Under the pieces are notes generated by a model. The model had not been told where the DNA came from. It worked only from the letters and a program-made list of their open reading frames with translations, and ran no database searches. A program made the translations under genes and the position numbers. From the NCBI GenBank assembly GCA_049414625.1, contig JBMSAU010000164.1, positions 1-20,464 on the forward strand: a stretch of 20,464 bases of DNA, read 5' to 3'. The DNA is from WYEG01 sp049414625. Lineage in GTDB: Bacteria; Desulfobacterota; Thermodesulfobacteria; Thermodesulfobacteriales; Thermodesulfobacteriaceae. Of the stretch, positions 6,705 to 14,539 are shown piece after piece (position 1 is the stretch's first letter; every line of letters begins with the position of its first letter).

Positions 6705-8030
6705 TTATTCTTTTAACTCAAACCCTTCTTTTTGAGCCAGCTGTCTCATCTTGGCTAAGGCTTTTTTCTCTATCTGTCTAATTCTTTCTCTACTAACTTT
6801 AAAGATGCTACCAATTTCTTCTAAAGTATAGACTTCATACTCGCCGAGACCAAACCTCATACGAATTATTTTTTCCTCTCTTGGAGAAAGGGTTGAGAGA
6901 AATTTCTTTATCTTCTCCGACACATCTCTTTTTCTTGTGACTTCGTAAGAAGAGGGGCTCTTTTTGTTCTCTATAAAATTACCAAGGGTGCTTTCTTCGT
7001 CTCCAATGGGAGTTTCTAAAGAGATAGGGTCTTTCGCAGTTTCAAAGATAGAAAGGATCTTCTCGTAAGGGACACCGGTTCTTTCTGAAAGTTCCTCTGG
7101 AGTTGGCTCTCTCCCAAGTTCTTTCGTCATCTCATAGAAGGTTTTAAAGACATAGTTTCTTAACTCTAGAAAATGGACAGGTAATCTTATAGTGCGCGTC
7201 TTATCAAGAATAGCCCTCGTTATGCTTTGCCTAATCCACCAAGAGGCATAGGTGCTAAACTTATTTCCCTTTCGATAGTCAAACCTATAGACTGCCCTCA
7301 TTAAACCAAGGTTCCCCTCTTGAATAAGGTCCGCAAGGGGTAAACCTTGTTTAGTGTATTTTTTAGCGATAGAGACGACGAGACGAAGGTTAGCCTTGAC
7401 CATCTCATCCTTTGCCCTCTCGATCTGGTCTATGCACTTCTTTATCTTTTCGCACAGCGTGCGCACCTGTTTGTTTTTTTCATACTTTGACAAACAGGTT
7501 TCTACAAGCCTTTCAAAGTAGTTTACATAGCTCTTCTTTGGTTTAAGATTTGGGTCTCTTTTTTTCCATTCCTCAATCTGTCTTTTCGCTTCAACGACCT
7601 CTGGAAGGTTAATCTTGCTTTGAAGTATTAAGGTAACAATAGTTTCAAACCCACCTCTTATCTGCCTTGAGAGCTCCTCTTCCCTTTCAGGCGTTAAAAG
7701 TTCATACTTCCCCATCTCCTTAAGATAAATGGAGAGAAGTTCCTCACTACCAGGTTCAGCAAACCCCTCCTCTTCCTCCTCCAAAACACCTTCAGAATAA
7801 GTAGTAAGCTCCTTTATTTTGTCCTGGACGCGTTTTTCAATGTATTCTTCTCTTTCGTATGGGTCGAGCTCCTTTAGCTCAATACCATGGCTCTCAAGAA
7901 GGTCAAAGATCTCCTCCATCTTATCAGGGTCGTTATAGTCCTCAGGCAACATCTGATTTAAAAGGTCATAGGTTAAACGTCCGGATTTGCCGAGCTCAAC
8001 GATCTTCTCCTGCAACTCCTTGTTTGCCAT
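6705..8030 (-). CDS. rpoD: Primary RNA polymerase sigma factor (sigma-70, RpoD)
   Basis: This is the housekeeping sigma factor, which directs RNA polymerase to -35/-10 promoters. In its 441 residues a region 1.1-like N-terminus (1-55) is followed by an acidic linker with a Glu run (83-88) and region 1.2 (SIYLKEMGKYELLTPEREEE, 100-119). Region 2 follows (214-282; ANLRLVVSIAKKYTKQGLPL, then FSTYASWWIRQSITRAI for melting and -10 recognition), then region 3 (290-360) and region 4 with its helix-turn-helix TLEEIGSIFKVSRERIRQIE (402-421). The insert between 1.2 and 2.1 is about 85 residues, far shorter than in E. coli. A region 1.1 supports a group 1 factor. TGAGGT just upstream serves as ribosome site. 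The gene is transcribed alone, towards the uvrD-like gene. Confidence 0.95.
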   Translation of the reverse strand: MANKELQEKIVELGKSGRLTYDLLNQMLPEDYNDPDKMEEIFDLLESHGIELKELDPYEREEYIEKRVQDKIKELTTYSEGVLEEEEEGFAEPGSEELLSIYLKEMGKYELLTPEREEELSRQIRGGFETIVTLILQSKINLPEVVEAKRQIEEWKKRDPNLKPKKSYVNYFERLVETCLSKYEKNKQVRTLCEKIKKCIDQIERAKDEMVKANLRLVVSIAKKYTKQGLPLADLIQEGNLGLMRAVYRFDYRKGNKFSTYASWWIRQSITRAILDKTRTIRLPVHFLELRNYVFKTFYEMTKELGREPTPEELSERTGVPYEKILSIFETAKDPISLETPIGDEESTLGNFIENKKSPSSYEVTRKRDVSEKIKKFLSTLSPREEKIIRMRFGLGEYEVYTLEEIGSIFKVSRERIRQIEKKALAKMRQLAQKEGFELKE

Positions 8031-8278
8031 TACCTCAACTCACCCCTTTTTAAGGTTTAATATAAAAAATCTTATCGACAAAAAAAAATTTTCTAAATAA
8101 CAAAAATTTTTTCAAAGGTTAAATCAGGGGAATTTTCTTAGATTATAGTTAATTTTTATCTATGTTTAAAAATTTATTTTCTCTTTCGTAGTTTTTCAAA
8201 CGATACATTTTTCTATAGCAAATATCCCCAATATTATAAACGCTTTTTTCAAAAAGGCAAGCCATGAAGGTATGGTCC
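8031..8278. other. AT-rich intergenic region upstream of rpoD
   Basis: This 248-bp gap has no convincing gene. It should hold the rpoD promoter and leader on the minus strand and the 3' end of the mnmG-nitroreductase transcript. TATATT-like and TTGTCG-like elements occur near 8060-8080 on the minus strand, but their spacing (about 12 bp) is too short to call a promoter. A run CTTTTTTCAAAAAG (8243-8256) could form a weak AT hairpin. Confidence 0.4.
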
Positions 8279-9004
8279 TTATTTTCCAACAGTTGCGAGA
8301 TAAATAACTGTTTCTTCTTCGCCGTCGAGGTGAAGAAGGTCGTTTAGGTCTTCGTCAAAGAAAGCTCCAACTGGACAAGCTTTTAACCCAAGGGCAGTGC
8401 AAGCAAGAAGTAGGTTTTGACAGATATGACCGCAATCAAGGAATATATACCTTAAACCCCTTTCTCCGTATTTAGACATAGTTCTCCTTAAGACAGCTGA
8501 CCAAATAAACACCACGCTTGCCGTAGCTAAAAAGGCTTGACCAAGAGCGATTTCTTTTAATATTTCCCCAAAGTAGCCTTCAGCTAACCTCTCAAGGGAA
8601 AATTCTTTAATGTTAAGGTGGTATAATCCGGGAGCAATCTCAGAGGAAAAATTAACGGCAAGATAGGTTTCGATAGGATAGAGGGCTCCTGCTGAGGGAG
8701 CAGTCCTTAAAAGATAACTTCCTGCAATAGCAGTAACACCTTGGGTAGCAAAACAAAGAAGAGAAATCTCTTTTTTGCTAATCTCAAGCCGGCGATAGTT
8801 TCTTTTACTTCTTCTTTCAGCAAAGATTTGAAATAAGCTTGGTGTTTTAGGAAAATCTTCTATCTCTAACTTAACTCGAGGGGCATTCGGATATTCTTTA
8901 AAAGGAGCGGAGGGAGCAATATCTTTTTCTCTTTTAAAAATGCTTCGAAGGGTAAGATTTGTGTTTTTTAAATAGGTATAAGCAAGGGTGTCTTTAAGGC
9001 TCAT
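8279..9004 (-). CDS. SagB/ThcOx-type nitroreductase-family oxidoreductase
   Basis: This 241-residue FMN-dependent oxidoreductase of the nitroreductase fold shows RRSKRNYR (the FMN-phosphate binding R-x-S-x-R pattern), the SagB-type block RTAPSAGALYPIETYLAV, and near the end GLKACPVGAFFDE followed by YLATVGK. SagB relatives oxidise azolines during peptide antibiotic maturation, but stand-alone homologues are common and of unknown substrate. No YcaO cyclodehydratase or precursor peptide lies nearby, so an azole biosynthesis role is not supported. The ATG overlaps the mnmG end by 11 bp, so it is translated from the mnmG message. The length is typical of the single-domain family. Confidence 0.82.
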   Translation of the reverse strand: MSLKDTLAYTYLKNTNLTLRSIFKREKDIAPSAPFKEYPNAPRVKLEIEDFPKTPSLFQIFAERRSKRNYRRLEISKKEISLLCFATQGVTAIAGSYLLRTAPSAGALYPIETYLAVNFSSEIAPGLYHLNIKEFSLERLAEGYFGEILKEIALGQAFLATASVVFIWSAVLRRTMSKYGERGLRYIFLDCGHICQNLLLACTALGLKACPVGAFFDEDLNDLLHLDGEEETVIYLATVGK

Positions 9005-10883
9005 AGCTTATCCGGTAGCCAATCTTTTTTAAATGGACCTGAAGTGCTGAGATAGCAGCAGGCGTTACCCCTGGAATCCTCATAGCTTGTCCCAAGGATT
9101 TTGGTCTAATTCTGCTAAACTTTTCCACCATTTCTTTTGATAAGCCAGCAACTTGAGAATAATCTAGGTCTTCGGGTAAGGCAAGGGTTTCAAGCTTTTT
9201 AAACTTCTCAACCTCTTTAAGTTGGCGCTCAATATATCCGCTATACTTTATCTCAACTTCAACCTCCTCTAAGATATCATCAGAAATGTTTTTTAATTCT
9301 TCTACGAACTCTTTAAAAAAGTTAAACTCAACCTCAGGTCTGCGTAAAAGTTCAACTATCCTCTGGCTACCAGTGATTGGAGTTGAGCCTTTACTTTCAA
9401 GATAAGGGTTAATTCTATCTGCACTAATTTTAGTTTCATTTATCACTTTCATTGCTAAGTCAAATTGCCTTTTCCTCTGAAGATAGAGCTCCCAGCGTTC
9501 ATCATCCACAAGTCCTATTTTCCTTCCTATGGGAGTTAATCTAAAGTCTGCGTTCCCCTCCCTTAAAAGCAAACGATACTCCGCTCTCGAGGTGAACATC
9601 CTGTATGGCTCATCCGTTCCTTTGGTAACAAGGTCGTCGATTAAGACCCCGATGTAAGCTTGGGAACGGTCGATGATCAAGGGTTCTTCTTCCTTAGCTA
9701 AGAGAGCAGCGTTTATTCCAGCAACTATACCCTGAGCTGCCGCCTCTTCATAGCCTGTCGTTCCGTTTATCTGTCCTGCTAAAAAAAGCCCATTGATGAG
9801 CTTGGTTTCTAAAGTATGTTTTAGTTGGTCTGGGAAAACAAAGTCGTACTCAATACCATACCCTGGTCTAAGAATAACCGCTTTTTCTAAACCAGGGATG
9901 CTTCGAACAAGCTCAATCTGAACATCAACGGGTAAACTGTTGCTTATGCCGTTTGGATAAACTTCAACAGTGTCTAATCCCTCTGGCTCAAGGAAAACCT
10001 GATGCCTCTCCTTATCGGGGAAACGAAAGACCTTGTCTTCAATTGAAGGGCAATATCTTACCCCTCTTGACTTTATTCTACCGGTAAAAAGGGGTGATCT
10101 ATCTAAAGACTTTCGGATGATTTCATGAGTTTTCTCAGTGGTATAAGTAATGAAGCAAGGAACTTGGGGAAGAGGTGGTCTTTTACCCCTATTTTTGAAA
10201 GAAAAGAGAGGTGGAGGATAATCACCCCATTGAATTTCAAGCCTTGAATAATCTATCGTCCTTCCATCAAGCCGAGGACAAGTCCCAGTTTTGAACCTTC
10301 CCATCTTAAAACCTAGCTCTTTTAAGTTTTCGGCAAGCCTGTTTGAAGGAGGGTCCCCAAGCCTTCCTGCTGGGAAGCTTTCAAGCCCGATGTGGATAAG
10401 CCCGTTGAGAAAGGTTCCTGTAGCTATGACTACAGCCTTTGCCCCATACTCCTCACCCGTTCGCGTTCTAACACCGTAAACCCTTCCGTCTTTGACAATT
10501 AGAGAAGAAACAGAGGCTTGCCTTATGTAGAGATTTTCAACTCTTTCGAGCACACGCTTCATCCTTTCCTGATACTTGAACCTGTCTGCCTGAGCTCTCG
10601 TTGCTCGAACAGCAGGACCTTTTTTCGTGTTTAGCTTTTTAAATTGAATGCCCGTCTCATCAATGGCAAGAGCCATCTCACCGCCAAGGGCATCTATCTC
10701 CTTGACTAAATGCCCCTTCCCTATCCCCCCTATAGACGGATTACAACTCATCGCCCCAATTCTCTCAAGGTTGATAGTTAAAAGAAGGGTCTTACATCCA
10801 AGACGAGCAGAGGCTAAACAAGCCTCAATCCCAGCGTGACCACCGCCAATAACGATGACATCAAAGGTTTCAAGAAACTTCAT
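8994..10883 (-). CDS. mnmG: tRNA uridine-5-carboxymethylaminomethyl modification enzyme MnmG (GidA)
   Basis: MnmG works with MnmE to install the cmnm5 group on U34 of certain tRNAs, using FAD and methylenetetrahydrofolate. The 629-residue length is typical. The FAD-binding Rossmann motif is VIVIGGGHAGIEA (9-21). Family blocks include MSCNPSIGGIGKGHLVKEID, FKTGTCPRLDGRTIDYS, the conserved cysteine segments VPCFITYTT and RYCPSIEDKVFRF, and LFLAGQINGTTGYEEAAAQG, followed by the C-terminal MnmE/tRNA-binding helical domain. ATG 10883 is chosen; a TTG one codon upstream is possible. There is no Shine-Dalgarno sequence, and a TATAAT lies only 8 bp upstream, pointing to a leaderless or near-leaderless message. 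The IS begins 47 bp upstream on the same strand, so transposase read-through could add expression. Confidence 0.95.
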   Translation of the reverse strand: MKFLETFDVIVIGGGHAGIEACLASARLGCKTLLLTINLERIGAMSCNPSIGGIGKGHLVKEIDALGGEMALAIDETGIQFKKLNTKKGPAVRATRAQADRFKYQERMKRVLERVENLYIRQASVSSLIVKDGRVYGVRTRTGEEYGAKAVVIATGTFLNGLIHIGLESFPAGRLGDPPSNRLAENLKELGFKMGRFKTGTCPRLDGRTIDYSRLEIQWGDYPPPLFSFKNRGKRPPLPQVPCFITYTTEKTHEIIRKSLDRSPLFTGRIKSRGVRYCPSIEDKVFRFPDKERHQVFLEPEGLDTVEVYPNGISNSLPVDVQIELVRSIPGLEKAVILRPGYGIEYDFVFPDQLKHTLETKLINGLFLAGQINGTTGYEEAAAQGIVAGINAALLAKEEEPLIIDRSQAYIGVLIDDLVTKGTDEPYRMFTSRAEYRLLLREGNADFRLTPIGRKIGLVDDERWELYLQRKRQFDLAMKVINETKISADRINPYLESKGSTPITGSQRIVELLRRPEVEFNFFKEFVEELKNISDDILEEVEVEIKYSGYIERQLKEVEKFKKLETLALPEDLDYSQVAGLSKEMVEKFSRIRPKSLGQAMRIPGVTPAAISALQVHLKKIGYRISYEP

Positions 10884-10891
10884 CAAAATTA

Positions 10892-10897
10892 ATTATA
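10892..10897 (-). promoter_or_regulatory. Consensus -10 box (TATAAT) for mnmG, probably leaderless
   Basis: On the minus strand a perfect TATAAT ends 8 bp before the mnmG ATG, placing the predicted transcription start at or within 3 bases of the start codon. The hexamer at -35 spacing (TAGCCA, 10915-10920) does not match consensus. No ribosome site is visible. Confidence 0.5.
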
Positions 10898-10960
10898 AAT
10901 CAAGAAGAAAATTTTGGCTATAGAGTAGCCGGGGCTGTTCAAAAAATATTATAAGACCTT

Positions 10961-11878
10961 TTATCCCCTCCTTCTCACTCTCAATACTATCACAAAAAAC
11001 CAAAGCCTCTGCAGAATAATCATATAGAGATTCCAAAGAATTGCACAGGCAATTGCCATCTTCTTAGCTAAATCCTCTCTTATCAAAGTAAAACTTGAAC
11101 CTACCTTCAACTTCATCGAACCAAATACCCCTTCTATCCTATATCTCCTCTTCCTATACCTCTCCCAATTCTCAAAACTCATCCTCCTTAACCAATTCCT
11201 TATCCTCATCCTCCAACTCTGTTTCATCCCTATCGCCGGTTCACATCCAAACTTCATAACTCTCTCTATTACATCCACCGCATCGTACCCTTTATCAGCT
11301 ATAAAAGGACCTCTCGGAAGTTCCTCTAACCTATCAAGAATTTCCCTTAACATATTCACTTCTGAAGCGTAAGGTCCCCCTACCTCACATCCAAGAATTA
11401 TAGCCCTCCCTTTCTCATCCACTGCCACTAAACTTACCAATCTCACATGAGAACTAACCTCCCTCACTTGAGTACCTCTCATCCAATTGAGGATATATTT
11501 ACTCCCAAAACCAAATCCAGTCCCATCAACTATTAAATACTTAAAATCCCATTTTGCCCGAAAAAAATGTTTAGTACTTTCATCCAAAATTTTCTTTAAA
11601 AGCTCTTCATCAAGTTTTTTAACCCTATAATGATAATCACCAAGAACTGGCACATGAAAACCTTCATGTTTAGCAATCTCAAGCACTTCTCTGTAGGAAA
11701 GTTTATAAAGTGTTTGATATAACCATAGAGTAACAATAAGAGCGTCCTCAAAAATTTTAGGCCTCCCACGCCTCTTAACAGGTTCTATGTTTTCAATCCT
11801 CTGAAAATAGGACTTTACAAAACTATATAACTTTACAAAACTATATAAATGCTTCAAAGTCAAAACACTTCTCCTCAT
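10961..11878 (-). CDS. IS transposase (DDE, IS4/IS5-like superfamily)
   Basis: This 305-residue DDE-type transposase cuts and joins the element ends. Catalytic candidates are the Asp in LIVDGTGFG (first D), the Asp in PFIADKGYD (second D), and the Glu in RYRIEGVFGSMK, which resembles the family C-terminal signature. The C-terminus is hydrophobic then basic. The gene fills almost the whole element, ending 30 bp from the left terminus. Residues LYSFVK occur twice in a row near the N-terminus because of a perfect 18-bp tandem duplication (11812-11829 and 11830-11847) absent from copy A. The frame is kept, so the protein may still be active. No strong ribosome site precedes the ATG; a TTG a few codons in, with AGGAGAA before it, is an alternative start. 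Confidence 0.9.
   Translation of the reverse strand: MRRSVLTLKHLYSFVKLYSFVKSYFQRIENIEPVKRRGRPKIFEDALIVTLWLYQTLYKLSYREVLEIAKHEGFHVPVLGDYHYRVKKLDEELLKKILDESTKHFFRAKWDFKYLIVDGTGFGFGSKYILNWMRGTQVREVSSHVRLVSLVAVDEKGRAIILGCEVGGPYASEVNMLREILDRLEELPRGPFIADKGYDAVDVIERVMKFGCEPAIGMKQSWRMRIRNWLRRMSFENWERYRKRRYRIEGVFGSMKLKVGSSFTLIREDLAKKMAIACAILWNLYMIILQRLWFFVIVLRVRRRG
11812..11847. repeat. 18-bp tandem duplication inside the transposase gene
   Basis: The unit ACTTTACAAAACTATATA occurs twice head-to-tail. Copy A has it once (at about 123-140). The duplication adds six residues (LYSFVK on the coding strand) without breaking the frame. Confidence 0.95.
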
Positions 11879-12011
11879 AGTTTAATAATTTAATCCTTAA
11901 TTAAAATTTTTGAACAGCCCCAGTGTTTTTTAAAGAATTTTAGTTTTTGATAACAACTATTTTAGGTTAAAGTCCTTTATAGTATGAACTTTTTAACTTT
12001 TAAAAATTGGG

Positions 12012-12017
12012 TATAAT
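12012..12017 (+). promoter_or_regulatory. Consensus -10 box upstream of the lactate permease remnant
   Basis: A perfect TATAAT lies 39 bp before the ATG at 12057, which has GGAAGTGAG as ribosome site. No good -35 box is present at normal spacing. The signal may be a relic of the promoter that drove the now broken permease gene, and could still feed hldD. Confidence 0.4.
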
Positions 12018-12056
12018 TGTTCATAGCCTTCTTTAAAAAATGAAAGGAAGTGAGCT

Positions 12057-12658
12057 ATGGATTTCATTCTCGCTATACTTCCAATTTTCGTGTTTTTAAT
12101 AGGCATGGTTGTCTTTTATCGTTCAGGAATCTTCGCTGCACTTGTAGGATGGGGGTATGTGTCCTTTTTGCTCCAACCTATGGTTTTAGATTATGGTAGT
12201 AAGCCTCCTTTCTATACCCATTCTTAAACCTACCTCTGAAAATTTTAAGAATGCATTAAAACTTTTGGGTTGCGCAAATTTCGGGTCCTTTCTTTGCTTA
12301 CTCCCTCTTTTTTGTGGTAGCTTTTATCATGGCCTGGTCTGGAATGGAGGTGGTGAACGGAAAGCCTGTGCCTTCACCGTATTTTATGCAGGTTAACATG
12401 TACCTTATCATTGCTACTACTTTAGCTAAAGCTTTGGCGAACGCATTTCCTCTTGCCGTTCCTTTCATCGGTTTAACAGGAGCCTTCGTTGGTGGAAGCG
12501 CAACGGATTCAAACGTTCTCTTTGCCAAGATTCGATGGGATGTAACCAACGCAACTATAGGACCTGAAATTTTTATGTGGGTTTATGCAGATCATGCTGT
12601 GGGAGGAAGAATAGCCGTGATATCAGAGATCATGCTATACATTTTTCTTAACCTTTAG
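12057..12658 (+). pseudogene. lctP: L-lactate permease (LctP family), internally deleted remnant
   Basis: Two permease pieces remain. The first encodes 56 residues from ATG 12057 (MDFILAILPIFVFLIGMV, with one membrane span) and stops at TAA 12225. The second, in another frame from about 12260 to TAG 12658, gives the end of the protein with AKALANAFPLAVPFIGLTGA (the first such block) followed by FVGGSATDSNVLF. The latter matches the LctP signature in which a G-A-F-x-x-G-S-x-T-x-S-N-x-L-F pattern sits in a late membrane segment. LctP proteins normally have over 500 residues, so most of the middle is gone and the two ends are out of frame. Promoter and ribosome site survive. The organism has presumably lost lactate uptake by this route. 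The family call is from motif memory. Confidence 0.68.
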
Positions 12659-12685
12659 AGATTAAACATAAAGCGGGAGGCTAAA

Positions 12686-13669
12686 ATGAAAAAAACTAAG
12701 ATAGTTGTAACGGGCGGAGCTGGGTTTATCGGAACAAACCTTGTTAGAGCTTTAAACGAGCTTGGGGAGGAAAGGATCGTCATAGTTGACCATTTAGGTA
12801 ATAACCCGCAAAAATGGAAAAACCTCCTTGGTGTAAAGTTTTTAGACTATCTTGACAGGGATGACTTTCTTTCTGCTATTCAAAAGGGACAATTTTCTGA
12901 AGTGAAAGCTATAATCCATCTTGGAGCTTGTTCTGACACCACAGTCAAAGATTTAAACTACCTCTATAGAGTTAACTTTCTCTACACTAAGGAGCTTGCC
13001 TTATTTTCCCTTGCCCATGGCATAAGGTTTATCTATGCCTCATCTGCGGCAACCTATGGAGACGGCTCGCTTGGTTTTTCGGATGATCATGAGCTCATAC
13101 CTCTGCTTAAGCCCTTAAACCCCTATGGTTTTTCCAAGCAACTCTTTGACCTTTGGGCTTATTCTAATGGATACCTCGACAAGATAGTAGGACTGAAGTA
13201 TTTTAATGTCTTTGGTGAATATGAATTTCATAAAGGTGAGATGAGAAGCGTAGCCTTAAAGGCTTATGAACAAATTAAACAAACCGGAAGGGTAAAACTT
13301 TTCAAATCCTATCATCCTGACTATCCAGACGGAGGACAGCTAAGAGATTTTATTTATGTGAAGGATGCAGTTTCAGCAACACTGTTTTTCCTTGACCATC
13401 CGGAAATTAACGGACTTTTCAATGTAGGAACTGGCAAAGCAAGGTCTTTCAGGGATTTAGTGCTTGCCGTCTTTTCAGCATTAGGGCTACCTCCTCAGAT
13501 TGAATACATAGACATGCCTGAAAAGCTTAAAAAACAATACCAATATTTTACTCAAGCAGACATTAGCAAACTTAGAAAGGTAGGCTATGAGAAACCTATG
13601 ACAGAGCTCGAAGAGGCTATAAAAAACTACGTGGATTTTCTTGAAAGAAATTACTCCTTTTATGCCTAA
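12686..13669 (+). CDS. hldD: ADP-L-glycero-D-manno-heptose 6-epimerase
   Basis: HldD converts ADP-D-glycero- to ADP-L-glycero-D-manno-heptose, the last step in making the heptose of the lipopolysaccharide inner core. The 327-residue short-chain dehydrogenase-type epimerase has the NAD(P)-binding TGGAGFIG (9-16), the family-specific HLGACSDTT (78-86), ASSAATYG with the Ser of the catalytic triad (118-125), the catalytic Tyr147 and Lys151 in YGFSK, and KYFNVFGEYEFHKGEMRSVA. The ribosome site GGGAGG lies 7 bp before the ATG. The gene indicates an outer membrane with heptosylated LPS. No other heptose gene (hldE, gmhA, waaC) is in the window. Confidence 0.93.
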   Translation: MKKTKIVVTGGAGFIGTNLVRALNELGEERIVIVDHLGNNPQKWKNLLGVKFLDYLDRDDFLSAIQKGQFSEVKAIIHLGACSDTTVKDLNYLYRVNFLYTKELALFSLAHGIRFIYASSAATYGDGSLGFSDDHELIPLLKPLNPYGFSKQLFDLWAYSNGYLDKIVGLKYFNVFGEYEFHKGEMRSVALKAYEQIKQTGRVKLFKSYHPDYPDGGQLRDFIYVKDAVSATLFFLDHPEINGLFNVGTGKARSFRDLVLAVFSALGLPPQIEYIDMPEKLKKQYQYFTQADISKLRKVGYEKPMTELEEAIKNYVDFLERNYSFYA

Positions 13670-13744
13670 AATTTTTCACGGAACTTTCACCTTTTGAACG
13701 GGCTTCGGTAAAAAATGTTAACGATTAGCTAATAATTTACATCC

Positions 13745-14539
13745 ATGAAAGAAATTTCCGAGATATTTCAGCATCTTAAGGCTTTGCTTCGCAGGAAAAA
13801 GGGAATTGAAGAGATAAAAGAGGATTTTCAAGAGTTTCTTGAAGATTTAAAAGAAGAAGAGGCTATAACCTCTATAGAAGAAGAGCTTCTGTTAAACATC
13901 ATCAATCTTAAAGAATTGAAGCTTGGAGATTTTCTATTAGCAAGACCCGATATAGTTTGGTTTGAACAAGGTATGACTTGGCAAGAGGTAAAAAACATCC
14001 TTGCCATGAACCCTCATCATTACTTCCCCGTTTATTCAGGAACTGAAGAAAATTACTTAGGTTATGTATCTTTAAAAGATTTGGTTAGAGGTATTAACTT
14101 GGAAGAATTTAGTTGGTTTAGCTATGTTAGACCAGCTTTAACCTTACCCAAAAGCCTTTCCGTTATGTCTAGCCTTGAAAAAATGAGAATGAATTCTGTA
14201 GAAATGGTGTTTGTTATTGATGAAAACTCAGAGTTTATCGGGATTGTCCTCCTTAAAGACATTATCAATGAAGTCTTTTTAGTGAAAAAACAATGCGTGG
14301 CTCAGACGGAAGAAGACGGTTTTATACTCCCCGGAAAGACCAAACTAAGGGTAGTTGAAAGATGCTTTAACTTTAAATTTCCTGAAGGAGATTATCATAC
14401 TTTAGCAGGTCTTATCATGGAGCACTATAAAGGTATAACTCAAGCAGGCACAAAAATTTCTTTTGATACCTTTGATGTAGAAATCTTAGATGCTGATGAA
14501 AGAAGGATTAAGCTTGTCAAAATTAAGCCTAAAGCTTAA
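13745..14539 (+). CDS. ybeX: YbeX/CorC-like CBS-domain protein
   Basis: This 264-residue soluble protein has a charged helical N-terminus (1-55), two CBS domains (about 62-118 and 124-182; FPVYSGTEENYLGYVSLKDL in the first, MVFVIDENSEFIGIVLLKDI in the second) and a CorC/HlyC C-terminal domain (about 190-262). The DUF21 membrane domain of CNNM relatives is absent, as in E. coli YbeX/CorC. That protein has been tied to Mg2+/Co2+ efflux and ribosome metabolism. The following gene is lnt, the same order as ybeX-lnt in enterobacteria, so this is probably an old conserved pair. There is no Shine-Dalgarno sequence before the ATG. Confidence 0.83.
   Translation: MKEISEIFQHLKALLRRKKGIEEIKEDFQEFLEDLKEEEAITSIEEELLLNIINLKELKLGDFLLARPDIVWFEQGMTWQEVKNILAMNPHHYFPVYSGTEENYLGYVSLKDLVRGINLEEFSWFSYVRPALTLPKSLSVMSSLEKMRMNSVEMVFVIDENSEFIGIVLLKDIINEVFLVKKQCVAQTEEDGFILPGKTKLRVVERCFNFKFPEGDYHTLAGLIMEHYKGITQAGTKISFDTFDVEILDADERRIKLVKIKPKA

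Larger units (their letters stand above)
10931..11921 (-). mobile_element. Complete insertion sequence, copy B (991 bp, DDE transposase)
   Basis: The element is bounded by 15-bp perfect terminal inverted repeats: GGGGCTGTTCAAAAA at 10931-10945 and its complement at 11907-11921. It carries one transposase gene. No target-site duplication flanks this copy: the outer ten bases are TAGAGTAGCC on the left and AGTGTTTTTT on the right. That suggests the copy was reshaped by recombination with another copy. Partial copies with the same ends lie at 1-215 and 20363-20464, all in one orientation. The family is IS5/IS4-like by transposase features, but I cannot fix it. Confidence 0.92.

Noticed and set aside
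8031..8278. rpoD promoter on the minus strand near 8060-8080
   Set aside because: TTGTCG and TATATT are only about 12 bp apart, too close for a sigma-70 promoter, and the DNA is so AT-rich that such matches are expected by chance.
8279..9004. Ribosomally made azole peptide cluster around the SagB-type gene
   Set aside because: No YcaO-type cyclodehydratase, precursor peptide or exporter is found within several kilobases.
12193..12396. Short open frame within the permease remnant
   Set aside because: It lies in a different frame from both recognisable permease pieces and its product shows no membrane or domain pattern.
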